Origin: an uncultured Clostridia bacterium
GTDB lineage: Bacteria; Bacillota; Clostridia; Oscillospirales; Ruminococcaceae
Reading direction: 5' to 3'
Assembly: GCA_944382845.1 (NCBI GenBank)
Contig: CALWNN010000051.1
Location: forward strand, 1-52,647
DNA: 52,647 nt
The notes under the pieces are model-generated. The model was not told the origin of the DNA, did no database searches, and worked only from the letters and a program-made list of their open reading frames with translations. This document shows, one piece after another, positions 41,481 to 50,454 of the stretch (position 1 is the first letter of the stretch; each line of letters opens with the position of its first letter). A program made the translations under genes and the position numbers.

Positions 41481-42755
41481 TTATTCCGTGATTTTCCTTG
41501 CTTCAACGTAAAATCTCTTGTCCTCGGCGTGACCCATTGAAAAGGTCTTTCTCGGCAATGCTCCGTCACATATTACCGTGGGAAAAAGCTGATCTTTTGT
41601 AATATCCGGCAGAACAAATCCCACTGCGTCAGACGCACAAGAAAGCTCTCTTATTACGTCAACTCCGTGGATATAGTCCACCTTTCCGCCGTTTTCCTTT
41701 ATATAACCGTCAAGGAAATCCTGAAGGCTTCCAACAGAAAGCTTTGACGTTGGTTTTGTAATTGAAATCGTTTCAAAAAGTCCGTCTGTAACAATTGAAA
41801 CTTCCTGACCGCAATTTCCGTCGGAAGGCGCCGCTCCGAGAGCCTCCTTCAGTCCTGAAATTAATTTTTCCCTGTCAACTCCCGTAACAATGCGGTGAAT
41901 AGCTTCAAATTCAAGCGCCGGAGAATGAAGATTTACAATTTCAACAAGAGCGTATCTTGCAGGGTGGCAGCTCATATCCTTTTCAGGGTTATTCCTCTTT
42001 AACTCCTCGTAAAATTCCTTAGCGGTAGCAAGGGAATGATTTCCGTCCCCCATTGCAAAAACAAGAGTGTTTTCCTCCGAAAGACCGTACCTTTTGTTAA
42101 AGCTGTCAAGGTCGTCAAGAGCCTCAAGAGCCTTTGTCACACGCTCTTTTTCAGCTTCGTCAAGAAGCCAGCCCTTAATGCTTCCGCCTTGCTCCATAAA
42201 CTTGAAATCGTACACCTTTTCAAGATGAGAAGCCTTTGAAACAGGCTCGATAACCGTCTTTTCAGGGTCGTCGATAAGTATCATTATATGTGGAAGTTCA
42301 AGAGACGCCCCTCGTCTTACGGCGATTCTCGGCGGTATTCTTTCCACAACAGTAGCTTCCGTTGCCCTTACCGCTGAAGTTGAGCCCTTATTGTAGTCGT
42401 AACACTCAAGGTCTATCATTCCTACAATACCGGCTCTTATTTTTCCATCGTTCTGAACGCGTTCAATATAGATCATTGCGTCCTTATATTCGGTGAAAAC
42501 CTCATTTGAAATATAAGAATCCATGGTTTTATGGATATTTTCTATCCTTTGAGAAACGTCCCCTTCTTCAAGGTAAATTTCAGGAAGTATAAGATGGAAT
42601 GTGCTGAGCTCACCCTCTGTAAGCCTGCTTACCTCCTCCCAGTAGGAAGGCTGACTTGTGTACTGATCGCAGGCTATCACCGCCCATTTTTCCAACTTAT
42701 GAGGGTCCTTGTCTTTCGGAAGAAGTATATTAGCCGGTTTAAAAGCTGTTGACAT
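41481..42755 (-). CDS. DUF1015 family protein
   Basis: A 424-residue cytoplasmic protein of the DUF1015 family, widespread in anaerobes. Family features are FKPANILLPKDKDPHKLEKWAVIACDQYTSQPSYWEE, RAGIVGMIDLECYDY, FAMGDGNHSLATAKEFYEELK (the conserved GDGNHSLA box) and HGVDVIRELS. The biochemical function has not been established, to my knowledge. It starts 18 nt after the secA stop and ends 39 nt before the epimerase start. Confidence 0.9.
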   Translation of the reverse strand: MSTAFKPANILLPKDKDPHKLEKWAVIACDQYTSQPSYWEEVSRLTEGELSTFHLILPEIYLEEGDVSQRIENIHKTMDSYISNEVFTEYKDAMIYIERVQNDGKIRAGIVGMIDLECYDYNKGSTSAVRATEATVVERIPPRIAVRRGASLELPHIMILIDDPEKTVIEPVSKASHLEKVYDFKFMEQGGSIKGWLLDEAEKERVTKALEALDDLDSFNKRYGLSEENTLVFAMGDGNHSLATAKEFYEELKRNNPEKDMSCHPARYALVEIVNLHSPALEFEAIHRIVTGVDREKLISGLKEALGAAPSDGNCGQEVSIVTDGLFETISITKPTSKLSVGSLQDFLDGYIKENGGKVDYIHGVDVIRELSCASDAVGFVLPDITKDQLFPTVICDGALPRKTFSMGHAEDKRFYVEARKITE

Positions 42756-42773
42756 AATTGCTCCCTCCTCAGA

Positions 42774-45497
42774 TCATCTGCCGCAGCACTGCTTGTATTT
42801 CTTGCCGCTTCCACAAGGACACGGATCGTTTCTTCCGACCTTTTTGCCAACTGTCCTTCCGCCTTTAAGGGAAGCGTCTGCGGAAACAGGGTTTGCCTTT
42901 AACACCTGTTCTCTTTTAGGCTGTTCGTTTTTCTGAACTCTTACGGTAAACATCATTCTTACGGTGTCTTCGCAGATCGAAGCTACCATTGCGTCAAACA
43001 TATCAAAGCCCTCGATACGGTATTCAACAACAGGATTTTTCTGACCGAAGGATCTCAACTGGATTCCTCTCTTAAGTTCGTCCATATCGTCAATATGAGC
43101 CATCCACTTTGTATCAACGACCTTAAGAAGAACTACTCTTTCAACCTCTCTCAAAACTTCCGGAGTAAGCTCCTGCTCACGGGCAGCATACTTATCCATA
43201 GCCCTCTTAGTGAGCATATCTATGATATCCTGCTTCGAGATATCGTTAAGTTCCTGAGTGGTATATCTGAAGTCGTCCTCTGTTGTAAAAAGTCCGAAAA
43301 GGGAATCTCTGAGTCCCTCAAGGTTCCAGTTATCATGGATATCGTCGTCAAGAAGGTAAGCGTTTACCGTATTCTGAACGTAATCCTTTATCATCTTGAC
43401 AATATACTCGTGAACGTCGTCGCCGTCAATTACCTGATTTCTCTGTCCATAGATGATCTCACGCTGAGTATTCATAACGTCGTCGTAGTTAAGAACGTTC
43501 TTTCTGATGTTGAAGTTTCTTCCCTCTATCTGTTTCTGGCTTCGCTCTATGACTTTCGTAAGAATCTTAGCCTCGATAGGCATATTTTCGTCAACTTTAA
43601 GAGTGTTCATCATAGCGGTAACTCTGTCACCGCCGAAAAGACGCATAAGGTCGTCCTCAAGAGAAAGGTAGAAACGGCTTTCTCCCGGATCTCCCTGACG
43701 TCCCGAACGTCCTCTTAACTGGTTGTCGATACGTCTTGACTCATGTCTTTCCGTGCCGATTATGAAAAGACCTCCGGCTTCTCTTACTGCAACAGCCTTT
43801 TCACTTACTTCTGCGTTGAATTTTGCCAGAAGTTCCTTATAGACTTCTCTTGCCTTCAGGACCTCCTCGTTTTCCGTCTCCGCATAACCTGTGGCGTCAA
43901 CGATGATTTCTTCCGGAATCTCCTGCTTTCTCATCTGAGCAACAGCCATAAACTCGGCGTTACCTCCAAGCATTATGTCCGTTCCACGTCCTGCCATGTT
44001 TGTAGCAATGGTAACAGCGCCAAGCTGACCTGCCTGCGCAACGATCTCCGCTTCCTTTTCATGGTGCTTAGCGTTAAGAACGTTGTGCTTGACTCCCTTG
44101 TTTTTAAGAAGTCTTGAAAGGATTTCCGATTTTTCAATTGAAACAGTACCCACAAGCACAGGCTGACCCTTCTTGTGGCACTCGATTATCTGTTCAATAA
44201 CAGCGTTATATTTTCCCTTTTCGGTTTTATAAACCACATCCGAGTGATCCACCCTGATAACAGGCTTATTTGTGGGAATTTCGATAACGTCGAGCTTATA
44301 GATCTCTCTGAATTCGTCCTCTTCGGTAAGAGCAGTACCTGTCATACCCGAAAGCTTGTTATATAGTCTGAAATAGTTCTGGAATGTAATGGTAGCGATG
44401 GTTTTGGATTCTCTTGCGACCTTAACTCCTTCTTTGGCTTCAATTGCCTGATGAAGCCCATCGTTAAAACGTCTGCCTATCATGATACGTCCTGTAAATT
44501 CGTCAACGATAAGCACTTCGCCGTCCTTTACAACATAGTCCGTATCTCTTTTCATAACGCCGTTTGCCTTTATAGCCTGATTTATATGGTGGAGAAGGGT
44601 CATATTTGCGGCGTCCATAAGGTTTTCAACATTAAATGCTTTCTCAGCCTTTGCAACACCCGATTTTGTCAGAGTTGCGGTCTTTGCCTTTTCATCGATT
44701 ATATAATCTCCGTCAACCTGGTCGTTATCAGCCTTATCGTCCATTTCAACAACTACATACGGCTTCAAGGATTTTGCAAATCTGTCGGCATACTGGTAAA
44801 GCTCAGTTGACTTGTCACCGGGACCTGAAATGATAAGAGGTGTTCTTGCCTCATCAATAAGGATAGAGTCAACTTCGTCTACGATGGCAAAGGCATGACC
44901 TCTCTGAACTCTGTCCTTCTTATAAATTACCATATTGTCACGGAGGTAATCAAATCCGAATTCGTTATTTGTTCCGTATGTGATATCGGCGTTATAAGCG
45001 GCTTTTTTCTGTTCATTAGTCATTCCCGCAAGGACAACGCCTATAGAAAGTCCGAGAAAACGGTAGACTTTACCCATTTCCTCTGACTGGAATTTAGCAA
45101 GGTAGTCGTTTACTGTTACAACATGGACTCCCTTTCCAGCAAGAGCGTTCGCATACGACGCAAGGCAGGCGACAAGGGTTTTACCTTCACCTGTTTTCAT
45201 TTCGGCAATTCTTCCCTGATGAAGAACGATAGCGCCGATTATCTGGACAGGGTATGGTTTTTTGCCAAGTACTCTGTAAGCCGCTTCACGGCAGACAGCA
45301 AGCGCCTCGGGAAGAATTGAGTCAACTGTATCAAGCTCCTCAAGTCTATCTTTAAAAATATCAGTCTGCTTTCTGAGCTCGGTGTCAGACATAGCCTGAT
45401 ACTTAGGTTCAAGGTCGAGAACCTGCTGTTTTATAGGCTCAATTCGTTTAAGTTCTTTTTTGGAGTAGTTTCCAAACATTGCTTCTATAAGTCCCAT
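42774..45497 (-). CDS. secA: Protein translocase subunit SecA
   Basis: ATP-driven motor that pushes preproteins through SecYEG. ATG 45497 is preferred over 45503 because GGTGG then lies 7 nt upstream; the product has 907 residues. Motifs are [13 protein letters not shown] (Walker A), [20 protein letters not shown] (DEAD region), [10 protein letters not shown] and [20 protein letters not shown] (helicase motif VI). The C terminus ([22 protein letters not shown]) is the zinc-binding SEC-C motif that contacts SecB-type partners or ribosomes. Repeat copy 4 lies just upstream of the gene. Confidence 0.98.
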   Translation of the reverse strand: MGLIEAMFGNYSKKELKRIEPIKQQVLDLEPKYQAMSDTELRKQTDIFKDRLEELDTVDSILPEALAVCREAAYRVLGKKPYPVQIIGAIVLHQGRIAEMKTGEGKTLVACLASYANALAGKGVHVVTVNDYLAKFQSEEMGKVYRFLGLSIGVVLAGMTNEQKKAAYNADITYGTNNEFGFDYLRDNMVIYKKDRVQRGHAFAIVDEVDSILIDEARTPLIISGPGDKSTELYQYADRFAKSLKPYVVVEMDDKADNDQVDGDYIIDEKAKTATLTKSGVAKAEKAFNVENLMDAANMTLLHHINQAIKANGVMKRDTDYVVKDGEVLIVDEFTGRIMIGRRFNDGLHQAIEAKEGVKVARESKTIATITFQNYFRLYNKLSGMTGTALTEEDEFREIYKLDVIEIPTNKPVIRVDHSDVVYKTEKGKYNAVIEQIIECHKKGQPVLVGTVSIEKSEILSRLLKNKGVKHNVLNAKHHEKEAEIVAQAGQLGAVTIATNMAGRGTDIMLGGNAEFMAVAQMRKQEIPEEIIVDATGYAETENEEVLKAREVYKELLAKFNAEVSEKAVAVREAGGLFIIGTERHESRRIDNQLRGRSGRQGDPGESRFYLSLEDDLMRLFGGDRVTAMMNTLKVDENMPIEAKILTKVIERSQKQIEGRNFNIRKNVLNYDDVMNTQREIIYGQRNQVIDGDDVHEYIVKMIKDYVQNTVNAYLLDDDIHDNWNLEGLRDSLFGLFTTEDDFRYTTQELNDISKQDIIDMLTKRAMDKYAAREQELTPEVLREVERVVLLKVVDTKWMAHIDDMDELKRGIQLRSFGQKNPVVEYRIEGFDMFDAMVASICEDTVRMMFTVRVQKNEQPKREQVLKANPVSADASLKGGRTVGKKVGRNDPCPCGSGKKYKQCCGR

Positions 45498-45532
45498 TTT
45501 CATTCCACCTTTATTTTCGTAGACAATTATTT

Positions 45533-45759
45533 AAATCGGAGCAAAGCGTGATAAGGATGTCTGCTTTTCAGCAAAGTTGTCTGCTTTTCAGCAAAGTTGT
45601 CTGCTTTTCAGCAGACAGGCTTAATCACGTTGCGACGATTGCAATCGTCGCCGAGGAGCTTTGCTCCTCAGGGTTTCAGTGGGGGATTAAAGCCCCCACT
45701 GAAAAACTGAATGGAACCCTGCCGAATACTCGGCAGGGGGACATCGGCGACTTGGTTAT
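45533..45759 (+). repeat. Modular hairpin repeat, copy 4 (longest, 227 bp)
   Basis: Left module TTTAAATCGGAGCAAAGCG; three 20-bp units at 45556, 45576 and 45596 with TGCTTTTCAGCA cores; GGCTTAATCACGTTGCGAC, roughly complementary to the left module. Then come the right-half hairpins GAGGAGC/GCTCCTC, TTTCAGTGGGGG/CCCCCACTGAAA and CCTGCCGA/TCGGCAGG, and the right end ACATCGGCGACTTGGTTAT. It contains every module seen in the other copies. It lies upstream of secA in the 570-bp gap 45498-46067. Confidence 0.9.
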
Positions 45760-45992
45760 CCGTAAAAAAAAATTACAAATATTATTATACAACACTTCAC
45801 AGATAAAGTCAACCGTATACAAGCCATATCAGACAGTCAGCATTTAATTCCGGCTTTTTCGTTTTTCTTTCTCTCTTTAGGTTTTTCGTCTGAACAAGGA
45901 GCAAAAATCACAATTTGAAACAAAGAATCAAAAATCACGGCAAAACAAGCACAGCAAAGCTCTTTTTACCGTAAATTGTAATCCACAAATTA

Positions 45993-46037
45993 AAAACCCC
46001 TCCCAAAGGGAGGGATTCCCTCTCAAAGGAGGGGTGA
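45993..46037. repeat. GC-rich nested inverted repeat
   Basis: CCCCTCC and GGAGGGG arms enclose CCCTCCC-AAA-GGGAGGG, in the gap between repeat copy 4 and the lipoprotein gene. Similar CCTCCC/GGGAGG strings are known as intergenic repeats in gut Clostridia. It is about 30 nt past the lipoprotein stop (minus strand), followed by AAAAACCCC-type sequence, and might act as its terminator. The rest of 45760-46067 is AT-rich with no gene. Confidence 0.55.
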
Positions 46038-46067
46038 AAAGGTCGGGGGAAGCTTTTCCGCAAATTG

Positions 46068-46661
46068 TCATTCCGCCAAAGAAAAAGTTACGGTTACATT
46101 TCCGTCGCCCAAGGCTTTTCCCCAGCCGGTCAGGTCGTCTATCTTCCCAAGCCGAGTGTAACTCCATGAATTGGAGCCGTAGAAAATAACGATCTGATTT
46201 CCCTGATACAGCACAATATCTCCTGCCTGCGTCGTAGTCTGGCTGTTGACGGTGGGGAGGCTCGTGCCGAGAGAACCCACCTTTTCAAAGCCGGAATAGT
46301 CGCTCATCTGAATTGTCACAGGCTTATCCCTCATCATTTCAACAAAAGCGTCTACCGCTTTATTTTTTTCCAAGGTTGCCGTAAAGGTATTGTTTCCAAC
46401 TTGTACATTCATTTTCATTGTAACGCTCTCCTCTCCGTCTGTGGTAATTTCCGGACTTTGTTCGGTTGAAGTCTGCTCCGTTTCGCTTATCGCAGCTTCG
46501 TCGGTTACAGAATTATCGATTGATACTTCCGCGCTGTTTGCGGAATAATCTGTACTCGGCTCATCCGAAGCTGAATTTTGTACTTCTCCACAGCCTGCCA
46601 ACAGCATCACGCCGATGGCACAAATTAATACCCGAAAGATTTTTGTTTTTTCCTTTCTCAT
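46068..46661 (-). CDS. Lipoprotein with cyclophilin-like domain
   Basis: A 197-residue protein with a lipoprotein signal peptide (IFRVLICAIGVMLLAGC, lipobox LAGC), a Ser/Thr/Glu-rich linker (residues 25-75) and a cyclophilin-like fold domain of the type found in small bacterial hypothetical proteins (VQVGNNTFTATLEKNKAVDAFVEMM, GDIVLYQGNQIVIFYG, SYTRLGKIDD). Prolyl isomerase activity has not been shown for this subfamily as far as I know. It begins 8 nt after the PatB-like gene and is last in the operon opposite the LysR gene. Confidence 0.85.
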   Translation of the reverse strand: MRKEKTKIFRVLICAIGVMLLAGCGEVQNSASDEPSTDYSANSAEVSIDNSVTDEAAISETEQTSTEQSPEITTDGEESVTMKMNVQVGNNTFTATLEKNKAVDAFVEMMRDKPVTIQMSDYSGFEKVGSLGTSLPTVNSQTTTQAGDIVLYQGNQIVIFYGSNSWSYTRLGKIDDLTGWGKALGDGNVTVTFSLAE

Positions 46662-46669
46662 TGTTCCGC

Positions 46670-47863
46670 TTACACCCTTTCTGAATTTTTTATTATGTCA
46701 ATGGAATTATATTCAAGTACCCCCTGTTTTAAGCGGGACAATCCATCTTGAACCCTTGCGCGCGGGCAGGCAACATTCATCCGCAAAAAAGAAACTCCGT
46801 TCCCCCCGTACCGGTCGCCTTCAGAAAGATACAAGCCTGTCTTCCGGCGTATAAAAGAAGCAATTTTTTCACCGTCTCCTCCCAGTCCGGAACAATCCAG
46901 CCAGAGCAGATATGTCGCTCGGGATGGCACAACGCTTATATTGGGAATTTCCCTGTTGATAAAGTCCCTGACAAGCGTTTTGTTCTCATAAATGTATGCT
47001 CTCAGTTCGTCAAGCCACTCTCCTCCCTCGGTAAACGCCGCCACCGTCGCAGGAATTGCAAAATCATTCGGCTCAGCAGCTTCGTCCGTATTAAGCCCTC
47101 GCCAGACCTTATGGCGCAGGTTGCTGTCGGGAACTGCCACAGCCGCCGTTTGCAAACCTGCCAGATTAAACGCCTTGGTAGGCGATATGCAGGTTATGCT
47201 GTTATCCCGGCATACATCTGAAACCGAAGCGAAAGGAATATAACTGTATCCCGGATCGGTCAGGTCGCAATGTATTTCATCAGAAACCACCACCACATGA
47301 TATTTATAGCAAAGCTCGCCGATTTTCGCCAGAGTATCCCTGTCCCAGATCTTTCCCACAGGGTTATGAGGGTTGCACAAAAGCATAAGAGTTACCTGAG
47401 GGTCTGAAAGGGCTTTCTCCAATCGGTCAAAATCGATATCATATTCACCGTTTTTATATTCCAGCGGACATTCCCGTACCAGCCTGCCATTGTTCATTAT
47501 TGAGTTAAAGAAGATATTATAAACAGGCGTCTGTATCAGCACTTTTTCACCCGGTGTCGTCAGCTTTCGGACAATGCTTGAAATAGCGGGAACAACGCCT
47601 GTGCAAAAGACCAGCCAGTCCTTTTCAATTTTCAATCCGTGACGTTCATTCCACCAGTTCATATAGGCATGATACCATTCATCTGTCACAACGGAGTATC
47701 CAAACACACCATGGTCGGCTCTTTTCTCAATGGCTTTCCGAATCTCCGGAGCGGTGGGAAAATCCATATCAGCCACCCACATGGGAAGTTCATTGTCTGC
47801 CACATCCCATTTTAAAGAACCCGAGTCCTTACGGTTGACTACCGTATCAAAATCATATTTCAT
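46670..47863 (-). CDS. PatB/MalY-type aminotransferase (cystathionine beta-lyase)
   Basis: A fold-type I PLP enzyme. The start at 47863 (MKYDFDTVVNRK) is preferred because AAAGGA then lies 9 nt upstream; the product has 397 residues. Motifs are DNELPMWVADMDFPTAPEI, CNPHNPVGKIW, VVVSDEIHCDL and SPTKAFNLAGLQ, where Lys binds PLP, plus RMNVACPR. Family members cleave cystathionine or cysteine C-S bonds (PatB, MalY). The gene is third in a four-gene unit, after the DUF3737 gene. Confidence 0.93.
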   Translation of the reverse strand: MKYDFDTVVNRKDSGSLKWDVADNELPMWVADMDFPTAPEIRKAIEKRADHGVFGYSVVTDEWYHAYMNWWNERHGLKIEKDWLVFCTGVVPAISSIVRKLTTPGEKVLIQTPVYNIFFNSIMNNGRLVRECPLEYKNGEYDIDFDRLEKALSDPQVTLMLLCNPHNPVGKIWDRDTLAKIGELCYKYHVVVVSDEIHCDLTDPGYSYIPFASVSDVCRDNSITCISPTKAFNLAGLQTAAVAVPDSNLRHKVWRGLNTDEAAEPNDFAIPATVAAFTEGGEWLDELRAYIYENKTLVRDFINREIPNISVVPSRATYLLWLDCSGLGGDGEKIASFIRRKTGLYLSEGDRYGGNGVSFLRMNVACPRARVQDGLSRLKQGVLEYNSIDIIKNSERV

Positions 47864-47917
47864 AAAGCCCATTCCTTTACGTTTTTTCTTGGGTTTTCTT
47901 CATTCCCGAAAACCATT

Positions 47918-48784
47918 TCATGCGCACTCCTGTTCATCTGCTTTGCAAATTATCCTTGTCTTTTCAGGGTCAACCTTATCCTTGTCCAAAATAAGTTCTC
48001 CGATTGAGTCTGCGCAAATCTGACCGCCGGAAGGGTTCATCACGCTGTCAATCTTCCCGTCAATCCGGGCGTCTACGGTGGAATACTCAAAAGCAAGCGT
48101 AGTATTGATCAGTTTGCAGTTTTTCATAACAAGATTTTCAATATAGCACATTCCCTGAAGACTTTCAATTGTACAGTTTATAAGGGTAAGGTTCTTGGCA
48201 TTCCAACCAAGATATTCACCGGAAATAAAGGAATCATAAACGGTTATGTTCTCGCTGTTCCAAAAGGCGTCCTTGGATAAAAGACGAGAATTATGAATTT
48301 CCGCATTTCTAACACCGTCAAAGGAATAATTTCCGTAAAGAGTAAGGTCACGGATAACCATGTTCTTACTGTTCATGGCGAAATAATCCCCTTTTGCCGT
48401 AACTTTATCAAGCCGTACCCCGTCACACTGCCACAAGGTTTCCTCAGCGTTCGGAAAAGAAACGTTCTTAAGCGTCACGTCATGACAACGGCGGAAATTC
48501 TTTGGCGCTTCAATGGCGCAATCCTCTACTGTGATGTTGTCTGTGTACCATACTCCTGCACGACCCATTTCAAACCATGTACAGTTTTTTACCAGAATGT
48601 TTTTTGCATACCAAAGAGGATACTTCCACTTAAACATACTTCCGTATAATTCGATATCACGGCTTTCCTTTAAAGGGGATTCCCCCTCGTCAAAGACAGT
48701 ATCGTAAATCTTAAGGTCCTTTGCCATAAACAATGGACGTTCGCCTGTGTAATAACCGCGATTTATTTCTCTTTTCTCACTCAT
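47918..48784 (-). CDS. DUF3737 right-handed beta-helix protein
   Basis: A 288-residue protein built of short repeats of about 20 residues with hydrophobic and Asn/Ser/Cys positions (IYDTVFDE, IELYGSMFKWKYPLWYAKNI, LVKNCTW, ITVEDCAIEAPKNF, LINCTIESLQG), the pattern of a right-handed parallel beta-helix. It belongs to DUF3737, which often sits next to PatB/MalY-like and LysR genes in Firmicutes. No catalytic residues are assigned. AAAGGAG lies 9 nt before the ATG. Its function is not known. Confidence 0.87.
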   Translation of the reverse strand: MSEKREINRGYYTGERPLFMAKDLKIYDTVFDEGESPLKESRDIELYGSMFKWKYPLWYAKNILVKNCTWFEMGRAGVWYTDNITVEDCAIEAPKNFRRCHDVTLKNVSFPNAEETLWQCDGVRLDKVTAKGDYFAMNSKNMVIRDLTLYGNYSFDGVRNAEIHNSRLLSKDAFWNSENITVYDSFISGEYLGWNAKNLTLINCTIESLQGMCYIENLVMKNCKLINTTLAFEYSTVDARIDGKIDSVMNPSGGQICADSIGELILDKDKVDPEKTRIICKADEQECA

Positions 48785-48823
48785 AAAATTCAGCTCCTTT
48801 TCTCAGTTACCTATAAATAATAA

Positions 48824-49057
48824 TCATATTGCAATTTTATTTCGTTCAATCTGATAAACCAGATAATCCAGGCAATCGATTCTCTTCTGCTCAATATGTA
48901 TCTTATCAAGCAACTCCCTGCGATGCTGAGAGAGAATCCTAAGCTGTTCTTTGGAAGCTCCGTTTTTCATGCACTCCATAAACCGGTCTATTGTATCTTC
49001 ATTACAGCCTGCGTCCTTCAGATTCTGAATGACAGCCTCTTTAGAATCATACCTCAT
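48824..49057 (-). CDS. Small conserved helical protein
   Basis: A 77-residue, mostly alpha-helical protein (SKEAVIQNLKDAGCNEDTIDRFMECMKNG, then a long coiled-coil-like helix QLRILSQHRRELLDKIHIEQKRIDCLDYLVYQIE). The helix resembles the dimerization end of MerR-type regulators (RxxLLDxIHxxQKxIDCLDYL), but no DNA-binding domain is present. AAGGGA precedes the ATG. It is first in the operon divergent from the LysR gene and may be a small regulatory partner. Confidence 0.8.
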   Translation of the reverse strand: MRYDSKEAVIQNLKDAGCNEDTIDRFMECMKNGASKEQLRILSQHRRELLDKIHIEQKRIDCLDYLVYQIERNKIAI

Positions 49058-49125
49058 ATTGTTCCCTTCTTTTCTAAAAAGCAGTAAGTTGGTGATCAGG
49101 CTTGATGACCTTTTCCCCTTAATTT

Positions 49126-49254
49126 AAATCGGAGCAAAGCGTTGATAATTACATCTCCTTCGGAGCTATACATCTCTTTCAGAGCTGTGCTTAATCACGT
49201 TGCGACGAAAAGCAACCTGTCGTTTAGGCAGGGGGACATCGGCGACTTGGTTAT
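49126..49254 (+). repeat. Modular hairpin repeat, copy 5
   Basis: Left module TTTAAATCGGAGCAAAGCG; two 19-bp units at 49151 and 49170 with CTCC-TTC-GGAG and CTCT-TTC-AGAG hairpins in place of the TGCT...AGCA cores of copies 1 and 4; GCTTAATCACGTTGCGACGA; then the right end ACATCGGCGACTTGGTTAT. It fills much of the divergent region 49058-49366 between the small helical protein and the LysR gene. Confidence 0.86.
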
Positions 49255-49302
49255 AATTTTAGTATACTGCTCTTTTGCAAGAATAGCAAATACTTATTAT
49301 TG

Positions 49303-49345
49303 ATACATATGTATAGTTGACGCCAATGGAATATTGTGTTATACT
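49303..49345 (+). promoter_or_regulatory. LysR gene promoter with upstream palindrome
   Basis: TTGACG (49317-49322), 17-bp spacer, TATACT (49340-49345). A perfect 12-bp palindrome ATACATATGTAT (49303-49314) sits just upstream of the -35 and fits the T-N11-A pattern of LysR binding sites; it may control the LysR gene, the divergent operon, or both. Confidence 0.75.
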
Positions 49346-49366
49346 GGCATAAGGGAGGCGGTATAA

Positions 49367-50260
49367 ATGGAATTACGAGTTTTACAGTATTTTTTGGCAG
49401 TAGCAAGAGAGCAAAGTATATCAGCTGCGGCGGAGTCTTTACACCTTTCACAGCCTACTCTGTCCACTCAATTGAAAGCAATGGAAGAAGAGTTGGGAAA
49501 GCAATTGTTAATACGAGGCACAAAAGGTTCGAGGAGAGTGGTTTTAACAGACGAAGGTATGATTTTGCGCAAAAGAGCGGAGGAGATTCTCTCTCTTGTA
49601 AAAAGAACCGAAGATGAAATTACCCGTTCTGATGAAACGATTGTCGGCGATGTTTATATTGGTGCCGGAGAAACAGATATTGTCCGTTATTTTGCCGAAG
49701 CAGCAAAGGAAATTCAAAAAAATTATCCGGACATTCACTATCACATTTCCAGCGGTAACGCAGAACATGTGCTTGAATATCTGGATAAAGGGCTGATTGA
49801 TTTCGGGCTTTTATTCGGGAGCGTTGACGTACAGAAATATGAATCTATCCCTATTCCCTCCAAAGACACATGGGGCGTACTTATGTGCCGGGATTCTCCC
49901 CTTGCAGAAAAGGAAAGGATCTGTCCTGAGGATCTGTGGGACAAGCCTCTGATTGTCTCGCATCAACGGGGTGACAATCCATATCTATCTCAGTGGATGA
50001 AAAAAGATTTATCCCAATTAAATGTGGTTGCAACCTATAATCTGGTATTCAACGCTTCTTTGCTGGTTGACGAGGGGTTAGGGTATGCGCTGTGTCTTGA
50101 CAAGCTTATCAATACCCAAGGAAGCAATCTTTGTTTTCGCCCCTTTTCTCCCGGTCTGGAAGCTTCAGCTTGTATTGTCTGGAAAAAGTATCAGGTATTT
50201 TCCAAAGCCGCAGGAACTTTTTTAGATTGTCTGCATAATTTATTGGAAAGCAAGTCTTGA
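49367..50260 (+). CDS. LysR-family transcriptional regulator
   Basis: A 297-residue regulator. The N-terminal winged helix-turn-helix is clear (MELRVLQYFLAVAREQSIS, AAESLHLSQPTLSTQLKAMEEELGKQL), followed by the linker helix and the two-lobed substrate-binding domain (GDVYIGAGETDIVRYFAEAA, LIDFGLLFGSVDVQ, LLVDEGLGYALCLDKLI). GGGAGG precedes the ATG. It is divergent from the DUF3737/PatB operon and most likely controls it in response to a small molecule, possibly a sulfur amino acid derivative; the ligand is inference. Confidence 0.93.
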   Translation: MELRVLQYFLAVAREQSISAAAESLHLSQPTLSTQLKAMEEELGKQLLIRGTKGSRRVVLTDEGMILRKRAEEILSLVKRTEDEITRSDETIVGDVYIGAGETDIVRYFAEAAKEIQKNYPDIHYHISSGNAEHVLEYLDKGLIDFGLLFGSVDVQKYESIPIPSKDTWGVLMCRDSPLAEKERICPEDLWDKPLIVSHQRGDNPYLSQWMKKDLSQLNVVATYNLVFNASLLVDEGLGYALCLDKLINTQGSNLCFRPFSPGLEASACIVWKKYQVFSKAAGTFLDCLHNLLESKS

Positions 50261-50283
50261 ATTTGAGTCGGTTTTTGTGTGAA

Positions 50284-50324
50284 GATAAAAAATAACGCCG
50301 AACCTAACCAAACAGTTCAGCGTT
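50284..50324 (-). terminator. Terminator of tRNA-Arg transcript
   Basis: On the minus strand, AACGCTGAAC and GTTCGGCGTT (10 bp, one wobble) with an 11-nt loop are followed by ATTTTTTAT, eight nt past the tRNA CCA end. Confidence 0.87.
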
Positions 50325-50331
50325 ACGATGG

Positions 50332-50408
50332 TGGTGCGCCCGACTGGATTCGAACCGGCGGCCTTCAGAGTCGGAGTCTGACGCTCTATCCAACTGAGCT
50401 ACGGGCGC
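50332..50408 (-). tRNA. tRNA-Arg, anticodon CCG
   Basis: The reverse strand folds as a cloverleaf: acceptor GCGCCCG/CGGGCGC with discriminator A and an encoded CCA, D arm GCTC/GAGC, anticodon stem TCAGA/TCTGA with loop CTCCGAC, and T loop TTCGAAT. Anticodon CCG reads CGG. The T stem has one C-A mismatch (middle pair), so slightly less regular than usual. It lies between the LysR gene and metG, and is followed by its own terminator. Confidence 0.95.
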
Positions 50409-50454
50409 ATATTGAAAGCAGATTTTTCATATCTGCTTTCATTTTTTATCTTAG

